Program-made: the position numbers and the translations under genes
Notes under the pieces: generated by a model
Told to the model about the DNA's origin: nothing
Database searches by the model: none
What the model saw: the letters and a program-made list of their open reading frames with translations, nothing else
Shown here: in pieces, positions 9,001 to 15,875 of the stretch
Position numbering within the stretch: position 1 is the first letter of the stretch
How the letters are laid out: the number at the start of each line of letters is the position of its first letter
Source: Bacteroidetes bacterium 47-18
GTDB lineage: Bacteria; Bacteroidota; Bacteroidia; Chitinophagales; Chitinophagaceae
Assembly (NCBI GenBank): GCA_001897155.1
Contig: MKSF01000012.1
Location: 45,422-109,421, forward strand
Length of the DNA: 64,000 nucleotides
Direction of reading: 5' to 3'

Positions 9001-9127
9001 GAAAGGCTTCAATGGGAGTATGCTTAAGACTGTAGATACCCGCAATCAGCAGCCCTACCGTAGCCAGTATGATGAGATAGGCATTCTTAAGGGAAAACGC
9101 AACTATTTTCTGAACAAACTTCTGCAT
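6035..9127 (-). CDS. RND heavy-metal efflux pump, CusA/CzcA family
   Basis: 1030 residues, the normal size for the HME branch of RND inner-membrane transporters. The start IEAFPDVTNTRARIITQWPG and the two blocks of membrane helices (about 330-560 and 860-1025) separated from two large periplasmic loops are typical. The pump moves metal cations out using the proton gradient, in a tripartite complex with the two genes upstream. In helix 4 the proton-relay signature reads DFGLLLEGTLVIVE: Asp395 and Glu408 are kept, while the position of the second Asp of CzcA (Asp408) is Glu401. Which metal is carried is not clear. Its start lies 4 bases after the adaptor stop. Confidence 0.93.
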   Translation of the reverse strand: MQKFVQKIVAFSLKNAYLIILATVGLLIAGIYSLKHTPIEAFPDVTNTRARIITQWPGRSAEEMEKLVTLPISKVMNTIPRKSVIRSISLFGLSVVTVQFEDNVDDFYAQQYVSNKLGGVSLPEGAEAAIEPPSGATGEIFRYILKSDLPIKEVAAIQDWVIERELLSVPGIADIISFGGEEKIYEIRINPTELKNYSLTPLDVYEAVSKSNINVGGDVIEQGNQAYVVRGVGLLESIDDIENITITLNGSTPILIKNVAEVVVSNKPRLGQVGYNKENDLVEGIVIMLRGENPSAVIEKLKAKIEELNSRVLPANIQIVPIVDRTHLVDNTVHTVSKNLVEGIILVSIIVFIFLNNLKSSLIVASVIPLAFLFAIIMLKIQGLPANLISMGSLDFGLLLEGTLVIVETVFVALAHHAHKLGQEKFARISKVGIIKKSAGSVASYIFFALLILIVALMPIFSFQKVEGKMFRPLAFTLGYALLGSLLLSLTYVPAMCKLLLTRNIEEKENVVTRFFTKTIYGLYTTAFRYKKATIGIFIGILALCIVKFMHYGSEFLPRLNEGAIYIRATLPNSVNLKESTRLTGEMKEMLMGKFDEIAYIFTQTGRPNDGTDPTGFFNIEFNVQLKDKDTWKRKVSKETIVQEMREQLSQYPGINFGFSQPIQDNVEEFVAGVKSSLVIKIFGDDLYDLEKYAGKVAGAIGKVRGITDINVYKNIGLPELRIQLHDSKMSKYGVTTADAQAVIAMTIGGQAATSFYENDRMFDVVLRFQESYRNTPEEIGNILIPAANGQNVPLQEIATIGYQTGPAFIYREGNSRYIGVGFSIEGRDLGSTITEAKKTVAREVQLPKENHMEWAGEFESKERATAQLALVIPISLALILVLLYFNFGNIKDTVIASLTLPFAFIGGFISLWLTNTIFGISAGIGFIILFGVATIDGIVLIGVIRDNLRKKAGLMKAIEQGVRSRIRPVVMIALMGAMGLLPAALSTGMGSEIQKPLAIMIVGGLLICLVLSFSILPVVFYYAYRKSNA

Positions 9128-9131
9128 GCGA

Positions 9132-10226
9132 TTACTTATTTAAGGCTTCAAAAATCAATAAGGCGTTTGTCTTCACTACCTTATCATCGCTTGTTATACC
9201 CTCCGTGATATAGGTGTACTGCTCATTCCGCGCAACGGGCGCAATACGGTAGATCTCCATATGGCCGTCGTTCTTATACAGCACAATGAATTGCCTGTTA
9301 TTGCTGAATATCACGGCCTGGTTAGGTATGGCATAAGCAAGCCGGCCCTGCGTATTCTTATCTATGATAATATCCGCCGCCAGGCCCGGGTGCAGGTTCA
9401 GGTTATTATTTTCCAGCACCACCCGGGCTTTCAGCACATGCTCATTGTCATCAAAGACATTGTATATCTTATCTATCTTACCGCTATAATACTGGTCAGG
9501 ATACGCGATGGTCCTCACTTTCACCTCGTTGCCTTCCTGGATGTACCGGAGATTATTGGCATATATATTCACCATGACCCATACCTGCTTCAGGTTGGAG
9601 ATGGAGAAGAGCGGTGCGGCCTCCTGCGTCCCGATGGTCTGGCCCGCGCTCATGCTCTTCTGGATAATATACCCGTTCTTCGGCGCAAGGATGTGAAAGG
9701 AGCCATTCCCTGCCGCGCTGTATATCTGCAGGCTCTGGCGGATCTTGTCCAGCTCTATCCTGGCTCCCTGCAGCTCGTGCTCCGTTTCCAGCACTTCCGA
9801 AGAGGCTATCATACCATCCTGCAGCAGTTCTTTTTTCTGCTGCAGCTTTTGCTGCAGCAGGTTGATCTGGTTCTGGTAAATTTTTTGCTGCTGATCCAGC
9901 TCCGATATCTGGTTGGACTTGATCGTAGCCAGCACCTGGCCTTTACGCACATAATCTCCCAGCTCAAACCTGACCTGCTCTATGATGCCGTCTATCAGGC
10001 TCCTGTAAGCCACCATGTCATTTTCGTTGTATTCGATCTTACCGGAAAGCGTCAGTTGTTCCTTTACGGGTGTTTGAGTGATCTCAGCGATCTCCGTTGA
10101 TGCTTTAAGTTGTTCGTTCAGCCGGAAAGCGCTGCCGGCCGGCTCTGAAGTAACCTCTTCCTGGGGCGCGGCACATCCGGAGAGCACCAGCAGGCATATC
10201 CCGGCTATATATAGTGTATGTTTCAT
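9132..10226 (-). CDS. RND efflux periplasmic adaptor (membrane fusion protein), lipoprotein
   Basis: 364 residues. A lipobox LSGC puts the lipidated cysteine at residue 18. The order of the rest is that of membrane fusion proteins: a first barrel/lipoyl half (ASTEIAEITQTPVKEQLTLSG), a coiled-coil hairpin (about 120-170, rich in Gln and Leu heptads), the returning lipoyl half (HILAPKNGYIIQKS) and a beta-barrel. It bridges the inner-membrane pump and the outer-membrane channel encoded on either side. No His- or Met-rich metal-binding extension is obvious. Confidence 0.92.
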   Translation of the reverse strand: MKHTLYIAGICLLVLSGCAAPQEEVTSEPAGSAFRLNEQLKASTEIAEITQTPVKEQLTLSGKIEYNENDMVAYRSLIDGIIEQVRFELGDYVRKGQVLATIKSNQISELDQQQKIYQNQINLLQQKLQQKKELLQDGMIASSEVLETEHELQGARIELDKIRQSLQIYSAAGNGSFHILAPKNGYIIQKSMSAGQTIGTQEAAPLFSISNLKQVWVMVNIYANNLRYIQEGNEVKVRTIAYPDQYYSGKIDKIYNVFDDNEHVLKARVVLENNNLNLHPGLAADIIIDKNTQGRLAYAIPNQAVIFSNNRQFIVLYKNDGHMEIYRIAPVARNEQYTYITEGITSDDKVVKTNALLIFEALNK

Positions 10227-10268
10227 TTGTAAATAATTTGTACGGGTCTGGTAAGGAGCGGAAAGCTA

Positions 10269-11528
10269 TCAGATATCTCTTCCGATAGTGTATTGCAGTT
10301 CTTCAAACACCCTGAGGTAAGAGGATTGCAGGTTCCAGATGCTTTCCTGGGCCTGCATAAAGGCCTGTGAGAAGTCCAGGAATTCTATCAGGGATATCTG
10401 CCTGGTCTGTAAATGCCTGAAATAGTTATCCATCATCTGCTGGTATGCTTCGGCAGAAGTGATCTCTGCTGTCTGCAGCTCGGATTCATACAGGCGGAGC
10501 TGCTGTATCAGCCTGTCGATAGTATGCCGGATAGCTGCAGCCCGGTCGTCTTTCAGGACCGACTGCTTCAGGACCTCGTAACGGGCCGCCCTGATATTGC
10601 CCTGGTTCCTGTTGAATACCGGCAGGTCCATATTGATACCTACTCCAACGAAATCATGCATGATATTGCCCCCGCGGTCGTAGTTGAGCTGCAGCCTTAT
10701 ATCCGGTTTCGCGTTCGCTTTCTCCAGTCGCAGCGATTGTTCGGCCATTGTATAGGAGAGCTCCTGCTTTTGACGGCTGATATTATTATCCATCGCCAGA
10801 TCCACGATATCCGCAGGTATTTTTTGCGACAGGCTGCTCAGCGCATCCGCAGGCAAGGGCAGTACTTTTTCGATCGTGCTGTTACGGGTAAACATCCGGA
10901 GCTCCTGCAATAATTTCAGCTTTTCATCCCGGACACGGATCAGCTCTTCCTTCAGGCGCATCAATTCAGACTGGATGCGAAGGAAATCCGCTTTTGCTAT
11001 CAGTTGCTTATCAGACTGCTTTTGATAGCTGTCCCTAAGCTTGTTGAAAAAGGTGACTATCTGGACCAGCTGCTGCTCCCGGAGCTGGGCTACCTGCAGG
11101 TCTATATAGGTATTCCTGAGCTCCCATTTCAGCTCCCGCATTAGCTGCTCGAAATCCAACCGGACGTCTTCCTTTTCGTACTGCTTCAGGGCCACCCGCT
11201 TCTTGCGTTTGCCGGCGGTTTCAATGAGCTGCTCCAGGTCCACTGATATCTGCTGGGTATTGCCGTAGTTTCCCCAGAGGTAAGGCAACTGCTCGCTGCT
11301 GCTGTTCGCCCAGAAGTTGATCTGCGCTACCGTGAGGCTGGGATTGTTCCATAATTTTTCCTGTAAGATCTGCGCATCCTTTACATCCACATCGTAACGG
11401 GCTGCAAGCAAAAGGTAATTATGCTGTAAAAACTCCTTTTCCAGCGCCTGGAGGGTGAATTCCTGAGCCCGGGACGGTATCACGGAAAGCATCCAGGCGC
11501 CACAAATCAAAAACCAACTCCTGACCAT
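10269..11528 (-). CDS. TolC/CzcC-type outer membrane efflux channel
   Basis: 419 residues with a signal peptide ending near SRAQ (residue 22). The protein is dominated by long amphipathic helices with heptad character in two similar halves, as in outer-membrane efflux proteins, with short strands such as NPSLTVAQINFW and IGVGINMDLPVFNRNQG. It is the first gene of the efflux operon: channel, adaptor, pump. A promoter (11551-11579) and a phased direct repeat (11591-11608) precede it, so efflux genes can be controlled apart from the two-component genes just upstream. Confidence 0.9.
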   Translation of the reverse strand: MVRSWFLICGAWMLSVIPSRAQEFTLQALEKEFLQHNYLLLAARYDVDVKDAQILQEKLWNNPSLTVAQINFWANSSSEQLPYLWGNYGNTQQISVDLEQLIETAGKRKKRVALKQYEKEDVRLDFEQLMRELKWELRNTYIDLQVAQLREQQLVQIVTFFNKLRDSYQKQSDKQLIAKADFLRIQSELMRLKEELIRVRDEKLKLLQELRMFTRNSTIEKVLPLPADALSSLSQKIPADIVDLAMDNNISRQKQELSYTMAEQSLRLEKANAKPDIRLQLNYDRGGNIMHDFVGVGINMDLPVFNRNQGNIRAARYEVLKQSVLKDDRAAAIRHTIDRLIQQLRLYESELQTAEITSAEAYQQMMDNYFRHLQTRQISLIEFLDFSQAFMQAQESIWNLQSSYLRVFEELQYTIGRDI

Positions 11529-11550
11529 TGTTCCATTTTTAAGAATCGGT

Positions 11551-11579
11551 CAAAAGTAGCTTTCTAAGATTAGCGCAAA
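11551..11579 (-). promoter_or_regulatory. promoter of the efflux operon
   Basis: On the minus strand TTTG (11579-11576), a 17-base spacer and TACTTTTG (11558-11551) fit the Bacteroidota promoter. Initiation would be near 11544, just before the start codon at 11528. Confidence 0.6.
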
Positions 11580-11590
11580 ATTGGAGTTGT

Positions 11591-11608
11591 ATTAGAATTC
11601 GATTAGAA
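11591..11608 (-). promoter_or_regulatory. direct repeat, candidate response-regulator box
   Basis: ATTAGAA occurs at 11591-11597 and again at 11602-11608, an 11-base period equal to one helical turn. This is the geometry of OmpR/PhoB-family binding sites. The pair starts 12 bases upstream of the -33 element of the efflux promoter, and an OmpR-family regulator is encoded next door at 13011-13679. The link is an inference. Confidence 0.5.
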
Positions 11609-11668
11609 AGGACGTATTTGGGAAGAATAATGTAATGATCCCGTTAAACCTGATAGGTGAAGGCACCA

Positions 11669-13006
11669 TCAGGGGAATACGATCTCCACGCAGGTACCGT
11701 CGCCCGAGGAACGGATACCCATATCTATATGATGCAGCTTAAAGATAATGCTGGACAGGGACAGCCCTATGCCCTTCCCGGTGATCTTACTGACATTCGC
11801 ACCCCTGTAGAAATTCTGTGTCACCTTGCGGATATCCTCTTCCGCGATACCGATCCCGCTGTCCGTAATGCTTACGGTAACCTTATCATCCTTCAGGTAT
11901 ATTTTTACGGATACATCCCGGTAATCCGAGTATTTCAGGGCATTTTCAATGATATTGTTCACTGCCAGCTCCAGCAGCACCATATTGCCGTTAAAGCGGA
12001 GCAGGGCCGGGTCCTTTACCTGTATATCCACGTGGATCTGCGCCTTATGGATATCCATAGCAGCGGTCACACAATTCCAGATGATCTCATCAATATGCAG
12101 CGGCTGAAATTCCAGGCGGGTCCTCGCGCCCGACAGGATCAGCATATTGTCGATAGTGCTTTCCAGGCTGTAGGTACAGGCCACCAGCTTCCTGAAGGCT
12201 TCCTGGTACTCCTGCTCGTTCCTGGGCCGGGACCCGGTTACTTCAAGCGTCCCCAGCATAGCGGTGAGCGGCGTTCTCAGCTCATGCGACACATAGTCGA
12301 TAAAGTTCTTCTGTATGGTAAATGTCTGGGATATGGTATTGATAAAGGTATTGTAGGTGTCTACCAGCGCATCAAGCTCTTCGTACGACCGTTCCAGGTG
12401 AACGGGATGGGACAGGCCGGCGCTGTCCTGCTGCTTTATCTTTTCGGTAAATTCCAGTATAGGCCGGTAGGCCCATTTTCCCATATATCTCGCGAAGATA
12501 AAGATGCATAACAGGGAGACTGCAAAAACGGAGATAAGGATATACAGCAGTCCATGAAGGTGCTGACGGAAATCGTAACTGCTTTCGCGGATCACCACCA
12601 CGAAATCCCCCTGGTTATCCTTATAGTAGATGCCGAAGTAAAAATAATCGTCCAGCTCGAGGAAGTAAGAATGATCTTTCCTGATACGCTCCAGCACAGC
12701 AGCGGAGATATTAATGTCCCCGGTCATCCGGCCGTAGGCCACCTCATCCCGGCTGTTATACACCGCAATATTCTGGCGGGAAATAAGCCTGCGGAGCTCA
12801 TTGGTCACATTTTCATGCTCCGTATGGCTCTGCTCATCCTGCTCCAGGTAATAGACCGCCGCCACTAATGCCGTTTTGTTCAGGTTGTTCTGCTCATTCT
12901 GCAGGGCCCAGTTCCTGAATAAAAAATAGATAATGGCAATGGTGATACTGAAGAGTATCCCGAAAAATGAAATGGTAAAAAAAGCCAGCCTGTTCCTCAG
13001 TTTCAT
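11669..13006 (-). CDS. sensor histidine kinase of the efflux system
   Basis: 445 residues. Two membrane helices (about 8-30 and 152-171) enclose a 120-residue periplasmic sensor with several His and acidic residues (for example HTEHE at 61-65). A HAMP-like linker follows, then the dimerisation domain with phospho-acceptor His241 in SHELRTPLTA, and an ATPase domain with N box NIIENALKYS (Asn355), DSGIGI and GKGIGLSLS. This is the CusS/CzcS-like architecture. It is translated from the same message as the regulator, starting 4 bases after the regulator stop. The signal is probably a metal ion, judged from the adjacent pump only. Confidence 0.93.
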   Translation of the reverse strand: MKLRNRLAFFTISFFGILFSITIAIIYFLFRNWALQNEQNNLNKTALVAAVYYLEQDEQSHTEHENVTNELRRLISRQNIAVYNSRDEVAYGRMTGDINISAAVLERIRKDHSYFLELDDYFYFGIYYKDNQGDFVVVIRESSYDFRQHLHGLLYILISVFAVSLLCIFIFARYMGKWAYRPILEFTEKIKQQDSAGLSHPVHLERSYEELDALVDTYNTFINTISQTFTIQKNFIDYVSHELRTPLTAMLGTLEVTGSRPRNEQEYQEAFRKLVACTYSLESTIDNMLILSGARTRLEFQPLHIDEIIWNCVTAAMDIHKAQIHVDIQVKDPALLRFNGNMVLLELAVNNIIENALKYSDYRDVSVKIYLKDDKVTVSITDSGIGIAEEDIRKVTQNFYRGANVSKITGKGIGLSLSSIIFKLHHIDMGIRSSGDGTCVEIVFP

Positions 13007-13010
13007 AGTA

Positions 13011-13679
13011 TCATTCCTTTATCATATAACCGATCCCTTTTACGGTATAAATATATTTACGGTCCGTTTCCAGCTTGGTCCTGAGATAGGAAATATAAAC
13101 GTCCACGATATTGGTCTGACTGTCAAAGTTGATGCCCCATACGGCGTTCAATATCTGGATGCGGGACAGGGCCTTGTTCCGGTTGGCCAGCAGGTATTGG
13201 AGCAGCCTGAATTCTTTGGGCGACAATTCAATTTCCTCATTACCCTTATAGACCTTATACTGGTCCAGGTCTATAAGCAGGTCCAGGAAAGCCACGCTGT
13301 TCTTATCCGGCCGGATATCCCTGGAGCGCCTGGTAAGGGCCCTTACGCGCGAAAGAAGCTCATCAAAATGGAAGGGTTTGATCATATAATCGTCCGCACC
13401 GTAGTCCAGCGCCTTTACCTTATCGTCCACCGCATTCAGCGCGCTCAGCACCAGGACCGGTGTGTTATTCTTTTTATAGCGCAGCGTCTGGATGAATTGT
13501 ATACCATCCATACCGGGCAGCATGATATCTACTATGATAAGATCCCAGGCTTCTTTAAGATAAAGATTGAGCGCATCTTCCGCAGTTGTGGCCAGTGTTG
13601 CCTGGTAATTACTCTCTTCCAGTCCCTTAAGTATGAAGTCACTGATCCTTTTATCATCCTCTATAAGTAATATCTGCAT
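13011..13679 (-). CDS. OmpR/PhoB-family response regulator
   Basis: 222 residues. The receiver domain shows acidic pocket Glu7-Asp8-Asp9, phospho-acceptor Asp51 (VDIMLPGMDG), Ser79 and Lys101 (KPF). A winged-helix DNA-binding domain follows from about residue 125, with LSPKEFRLLQYL, WGINFDSQTNIVDVYISYLRTKL and the terminal hairpin YTVKGIGYMIKE. It is the first gene of the regulator-kinase pair and points the same way as the efflux operon. Its probable target is the ATTAGAA direct repeat before the channel gene. Confidence 0.94.
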   Translation of the reverse strand: MQILLIEDDKRISDFILKGLEESNYQATLATTAEDALNLYLKEAWDLIIVDIMLPGMDGIQFIQTLRYKKNNTPVLVLSALNAVDDKVKALDYGADDYMIKPFHFDELLSRVRALTRRSRDIRPDKNSVAFLDLLIDLDQYKVYKGNEEIELSPKEFRLLQYLLANRNKALSRIQILNAVWGINFDSQTNIVDVYISYLRTKLETDRKYIYTVKGIGYMIKE

Positions 13680-13811
13680 AATACGCTCCCGGGTTTTAAT
13701 AGTATGTTATAAATAACACCTGTATAGAAAATCCGTTACAAATATCCAATTAATATAAATTAAGATTATTATTTTTGTAGGAAATTAATAAAAATTAAAA
13801 TAAAAAAGAAT

Positions 13812-14402
13812 ATGAAAAAAGGCACCATTGTATTATTAGTAATCCTGGCATTAATAGGTATAGGCGGTTGTCAGACCTGCGGTGTACAGAAAACGCTGGT
13901 AGATCAGGACGAGAACGTCAAAGCTACCTGGGCAGAGGTGGAGAACCAGTACCAGCGCCGTTTCAGCCTTATAGATAACCTGGTGGCTACCGTAAAAGGC
14001 TATGCGGCCCACGAACAGTCCACGCTGACAGCCGTGATCGAAGCAAGGGCAAAAGCTACGCAGATAACCGTGAATGCCGATGACCTGACCCCGGAAAAGA
14101 TCGAACAGTTCCAGGCGGCTCAGGGACAATTATCCCAGGCATTGGGACGGCTGATGATGGTGCAGGAACAGTATCCTGACCTGAAGGCCGACCAGCAATT
14201 CCTGAAGCTGCAGGACGAGTTGACCGGAACGGAAAACAGGATCGCTACGGCAAGGGGCCGCTATAATGTAGCAGTTCAGGGCTATAACTCCTACCTGCGG
14301 AAATTCCCTACTAATTTACTGGGCGGGATGTTAGGGTTCCAGGTGAAAGGAACCTTCAAAGCAGAGGAAGGCGCAAGCACAGCACCCAAAGTACAGTTCT
14401 GA
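13812..14402 (+). CDS. lemA: LemA family protein
   Basis: 196 residues. One N-terminal hydrophobic segment ends in GIGGCQTC, which could act as a membrane anchor or a lipoprotein signal. The characteristic LemA block follows: DQDENVKATWAEVENQYQRR then LIDNLVATVKGYA, with a helical body and an ending like RKFPTNLLGGMLGF. The biochemical role of LemA proteins is poorly defined. The following genes encode TPM-domain proteins, and this LemA-TPM-TPM grouping recurs in Bacteroidota, which suggests a shared envelope function. A terminator-like hairpin separates it from the next gene. Confidence 0.92.
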   Translation: MKKGTIVLLVILALIGIGGCQTCGVQKTLVDQDENVKATWAEVENQYQRRFSLIDNLVATVKGYAAHEQSTLTAVIEARAKATQITVNADDLTPEKIEQFQAAQGQLSQALGRLMMVQEQYPDLKADQQFLKLQDELTGTENRIATARGRYNVAVQGYNSYLRKFPTNLLGGMLGFQVKGTFKAEEGASTAPKVQF

Positions 14403-14415
14403 TCCAAAATTATAT

Positions 14416-14446
14416 AAGGCGGTTTCCAAAAGAACCGCCTTTTTTA
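14416..14446 (+). terminator. hairpin between lemA and the first TPM gene
   Basis: Arms 14416-14424 and 14433-14441 (AAGGCGGTT/AACCGCCTT) with an 8-base loop and a T-run. It lies 14 bases past the lemA stop and before the next start at 14472, so it may trim read-through into the TPM genes. Confidence 0.75.
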
Positions 14447-14471
14447 TAAATTACAGGAAAATCATAAAGTT

Positions 14472-14924
14472 ATGTTTTCGAAAAACGCCAAGAAAGAATG
14501 GTTGTCCAAGCGGGAGCAACAGGCCATAGTAGCAGCCATACAACAGGCGGAGCGCGCCACGTCGGGCGAGATCCGCCTGTTTATAGAAGCCGGGTGCGAA
14601 GGAGAGGCGCTGGAGAGGGCAAAGGAGATATTCTTTAAGCTGGAGATGAATGCCACCCGTTTGCGGAACGGCGTGCTGGTCTACCTGGCCTATGACGATC
14701 ATAAGTTCTGCCTGCTGGGAGATGAGGGCATTTATGCCAAGACGGGCGGACAGCAATATTGGGAGAAGGAAGTGAATATTGCCTTAGATTTTTTCAAAAA
14801 AGGAGCATATGTAGAAGGACTTCGCCAGGTCATACTGGACATCGGCAACAGCCTTTCGGAACATTTCCCTTTTGATCCCGGATGTGACAAGAACGAGCTC
14901 CCGGACGAAATAGTTTTTGGATAG
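14472..14924 (+). CDS. TPM-domain protein without signal peptide
   Basis: 150 residues forming almost only a TPM domain: AIQQAERATSGEIRLFIEAG, then LRNGVLVYLAYDDHKFCLLGDEGIYAK and ALDFFKKGAYVEGLRQVILDIG. It has no signal peptide or membrane helix, unlike the next gene. TPM domains occur in YgcG-like proteins and some members were reported to have phosphatase activity; the role here is unknown. It is followed 18 bases later by a second TPM gene, so both are likely cotranscribed. Confidence 0.85.
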   Translation: MFSKNAKKEWLSKREQQAIVAAIQQAERATSGEIRLFIEAGCEGEALERAKEIFFKLEMNATRLRNGVLVYLAYDDHKFCLLGDEGIYAKTGGQQYWEKEVNIALDFFKKGAYVEGLRQVILDIGNSLSEHFPFDPGCDKNELPDEIVFG

Positions 14925-14942
14925 ATTAAATCAAAGCAAGAG

Positions 14943-15785
14943 ATGATGCAACGCATATACAGACGGACGATATTTTTGATAACCATGCTCCTGACGCTTT
15001 CAGCAGCCCTGGCAACAGGACAGGTCATCCCCAAAACGGATTTCCCGAAGCTGGATGAGCGTTTCCTGGTAGTGGACAGCGCGCAGGTCTTTTCCGAGGC
15101 AGGCAGGAGAGCCCTGGAGGATAAGCTGGTGGCTTATGCCCGGGCGCAGTCCACGCAGATAGCGGTGGTGACCATACGGAACCTGGGACCTTATGAAATA
15201 TCCCAGTATGCTACCGAAATGGCGCATCATTATGGGATAGGCCAGAAAGGGAAGGATAACGGCATCCTGATCCTCTTTGCCCTGCAGAACAGGGAAGTGA
15301 ATATTACCACCGGCTACGGTACTGAGGGACGTATCACGGATGGTATAGCCGGCACCATTATCAGGAATGATATGATCCCTTATTTTAAACAAAATAAGTA
15401 TGAGGCAGGCCTGACCAAAGGTGCGGAGAGCGTCATGCGCTATCTTGACGGTGAGTACACGAATGACCGGAAAGCCGAAAGCGAGGGCACAGCGCCCGTT
15501 TTCACGCTGATCGTTATCATATTCATCGTGTTCATTGTCATGATGGTCATGGGAAAAGGCGGAAAGGGCGGCCGTGGCGGCGGACAGTATATGAGCAGAA
15601 GAGGCAGTGATTTCATTACCGGGATGATATTAGGTGAGCTGCTCCGCGGCGGCAGAAGAGGCGGCAGAAGAGGCGGCGGAGGCTGGGGCGGCGGTTCCGG
15701 GGGATTCGGGGGAGGCAGCTCAGGTGGTTTCGGCGGATTCGGAGGCGGTGGATTCGGCGGAGGCGGCGCAAGCGGTAGCTGGTAA
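14943..15785 (+). CDS. exported TPM-domain protein with Gly-rich tail (YgcG-like)
   Basis: 280 residues. A signal peptide (cleavage near LATGQ) is followed by a TPM domain (about 35-160; VDSAQVFSEAGRRALEDKL, NGILILFALQNREVNITTGYG). A membrane helix (about 183-202) and a tail of more than 70 residues rich in Gly with Arg patches and ending in GASGSW complete it. This is the YgcG layout, with an extracytoplasmic TPM domain and a low-complexity tail. The reading frame through the Gly repeats is intact. Confidence 0.9.
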   Translation: MMQRIYRRTIFLITMLLTLSAALATGQVIPKTDFPKLDERFLVVDSAQVFSEAGRRALEDKLVAYARAQSTQIAVVTIRNLGPYEISQYATEMAHHYGIGQKGKDNGILILFALQNREVNITTGYGTEGRITDGIAGTIIRNDMIPYFKQNKYEAGLTKGAESVMRYLDGEYTNDRKAESEGTAPVFTLIVIIFIVFIVMMVMGKGGKGGRGGGQYMSRRGSDFITGMILGELLRGGRRGGRRGGGGWGGGSGGFGGGSSGGFGGFGGGGFGGGGASGSW

Positions 15786-15803
15786 ATATAACGGTATAAT
15801 ATA

Positions 15804-15849
15804 TATAAATCAGCAGCCCGGTCCATACGGACCGGGCTGCTGATTTATA
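15804..15849. terminator. 21-bp perfect hairpin, bidirectional terminator
   Basis: Arms 15804-15824 and 15829-15849 are perfectly complementary with loop ATAC. It separates the TPM operon (+, stop 15785) from the convergent pseudouridine synthase gene (-, stop at 15876). Confidence 0.85.
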
Positions 15850-15875
15850 GCCAATGGCACAAATACCATGGAGAT

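Noticed and set aside
8126..9208. 360-codon plus-strand frame opposite the RND pump
   Set aside because: Antisense shadow of the pump coding sequence; no recognisable domain.
15440..15826. Proline-rich open frame on the minus strand
   Set aside because: It is the antisense shadow of the Gly-rich tail of the TPM protein; GGN codons read as CCN on the other strand.
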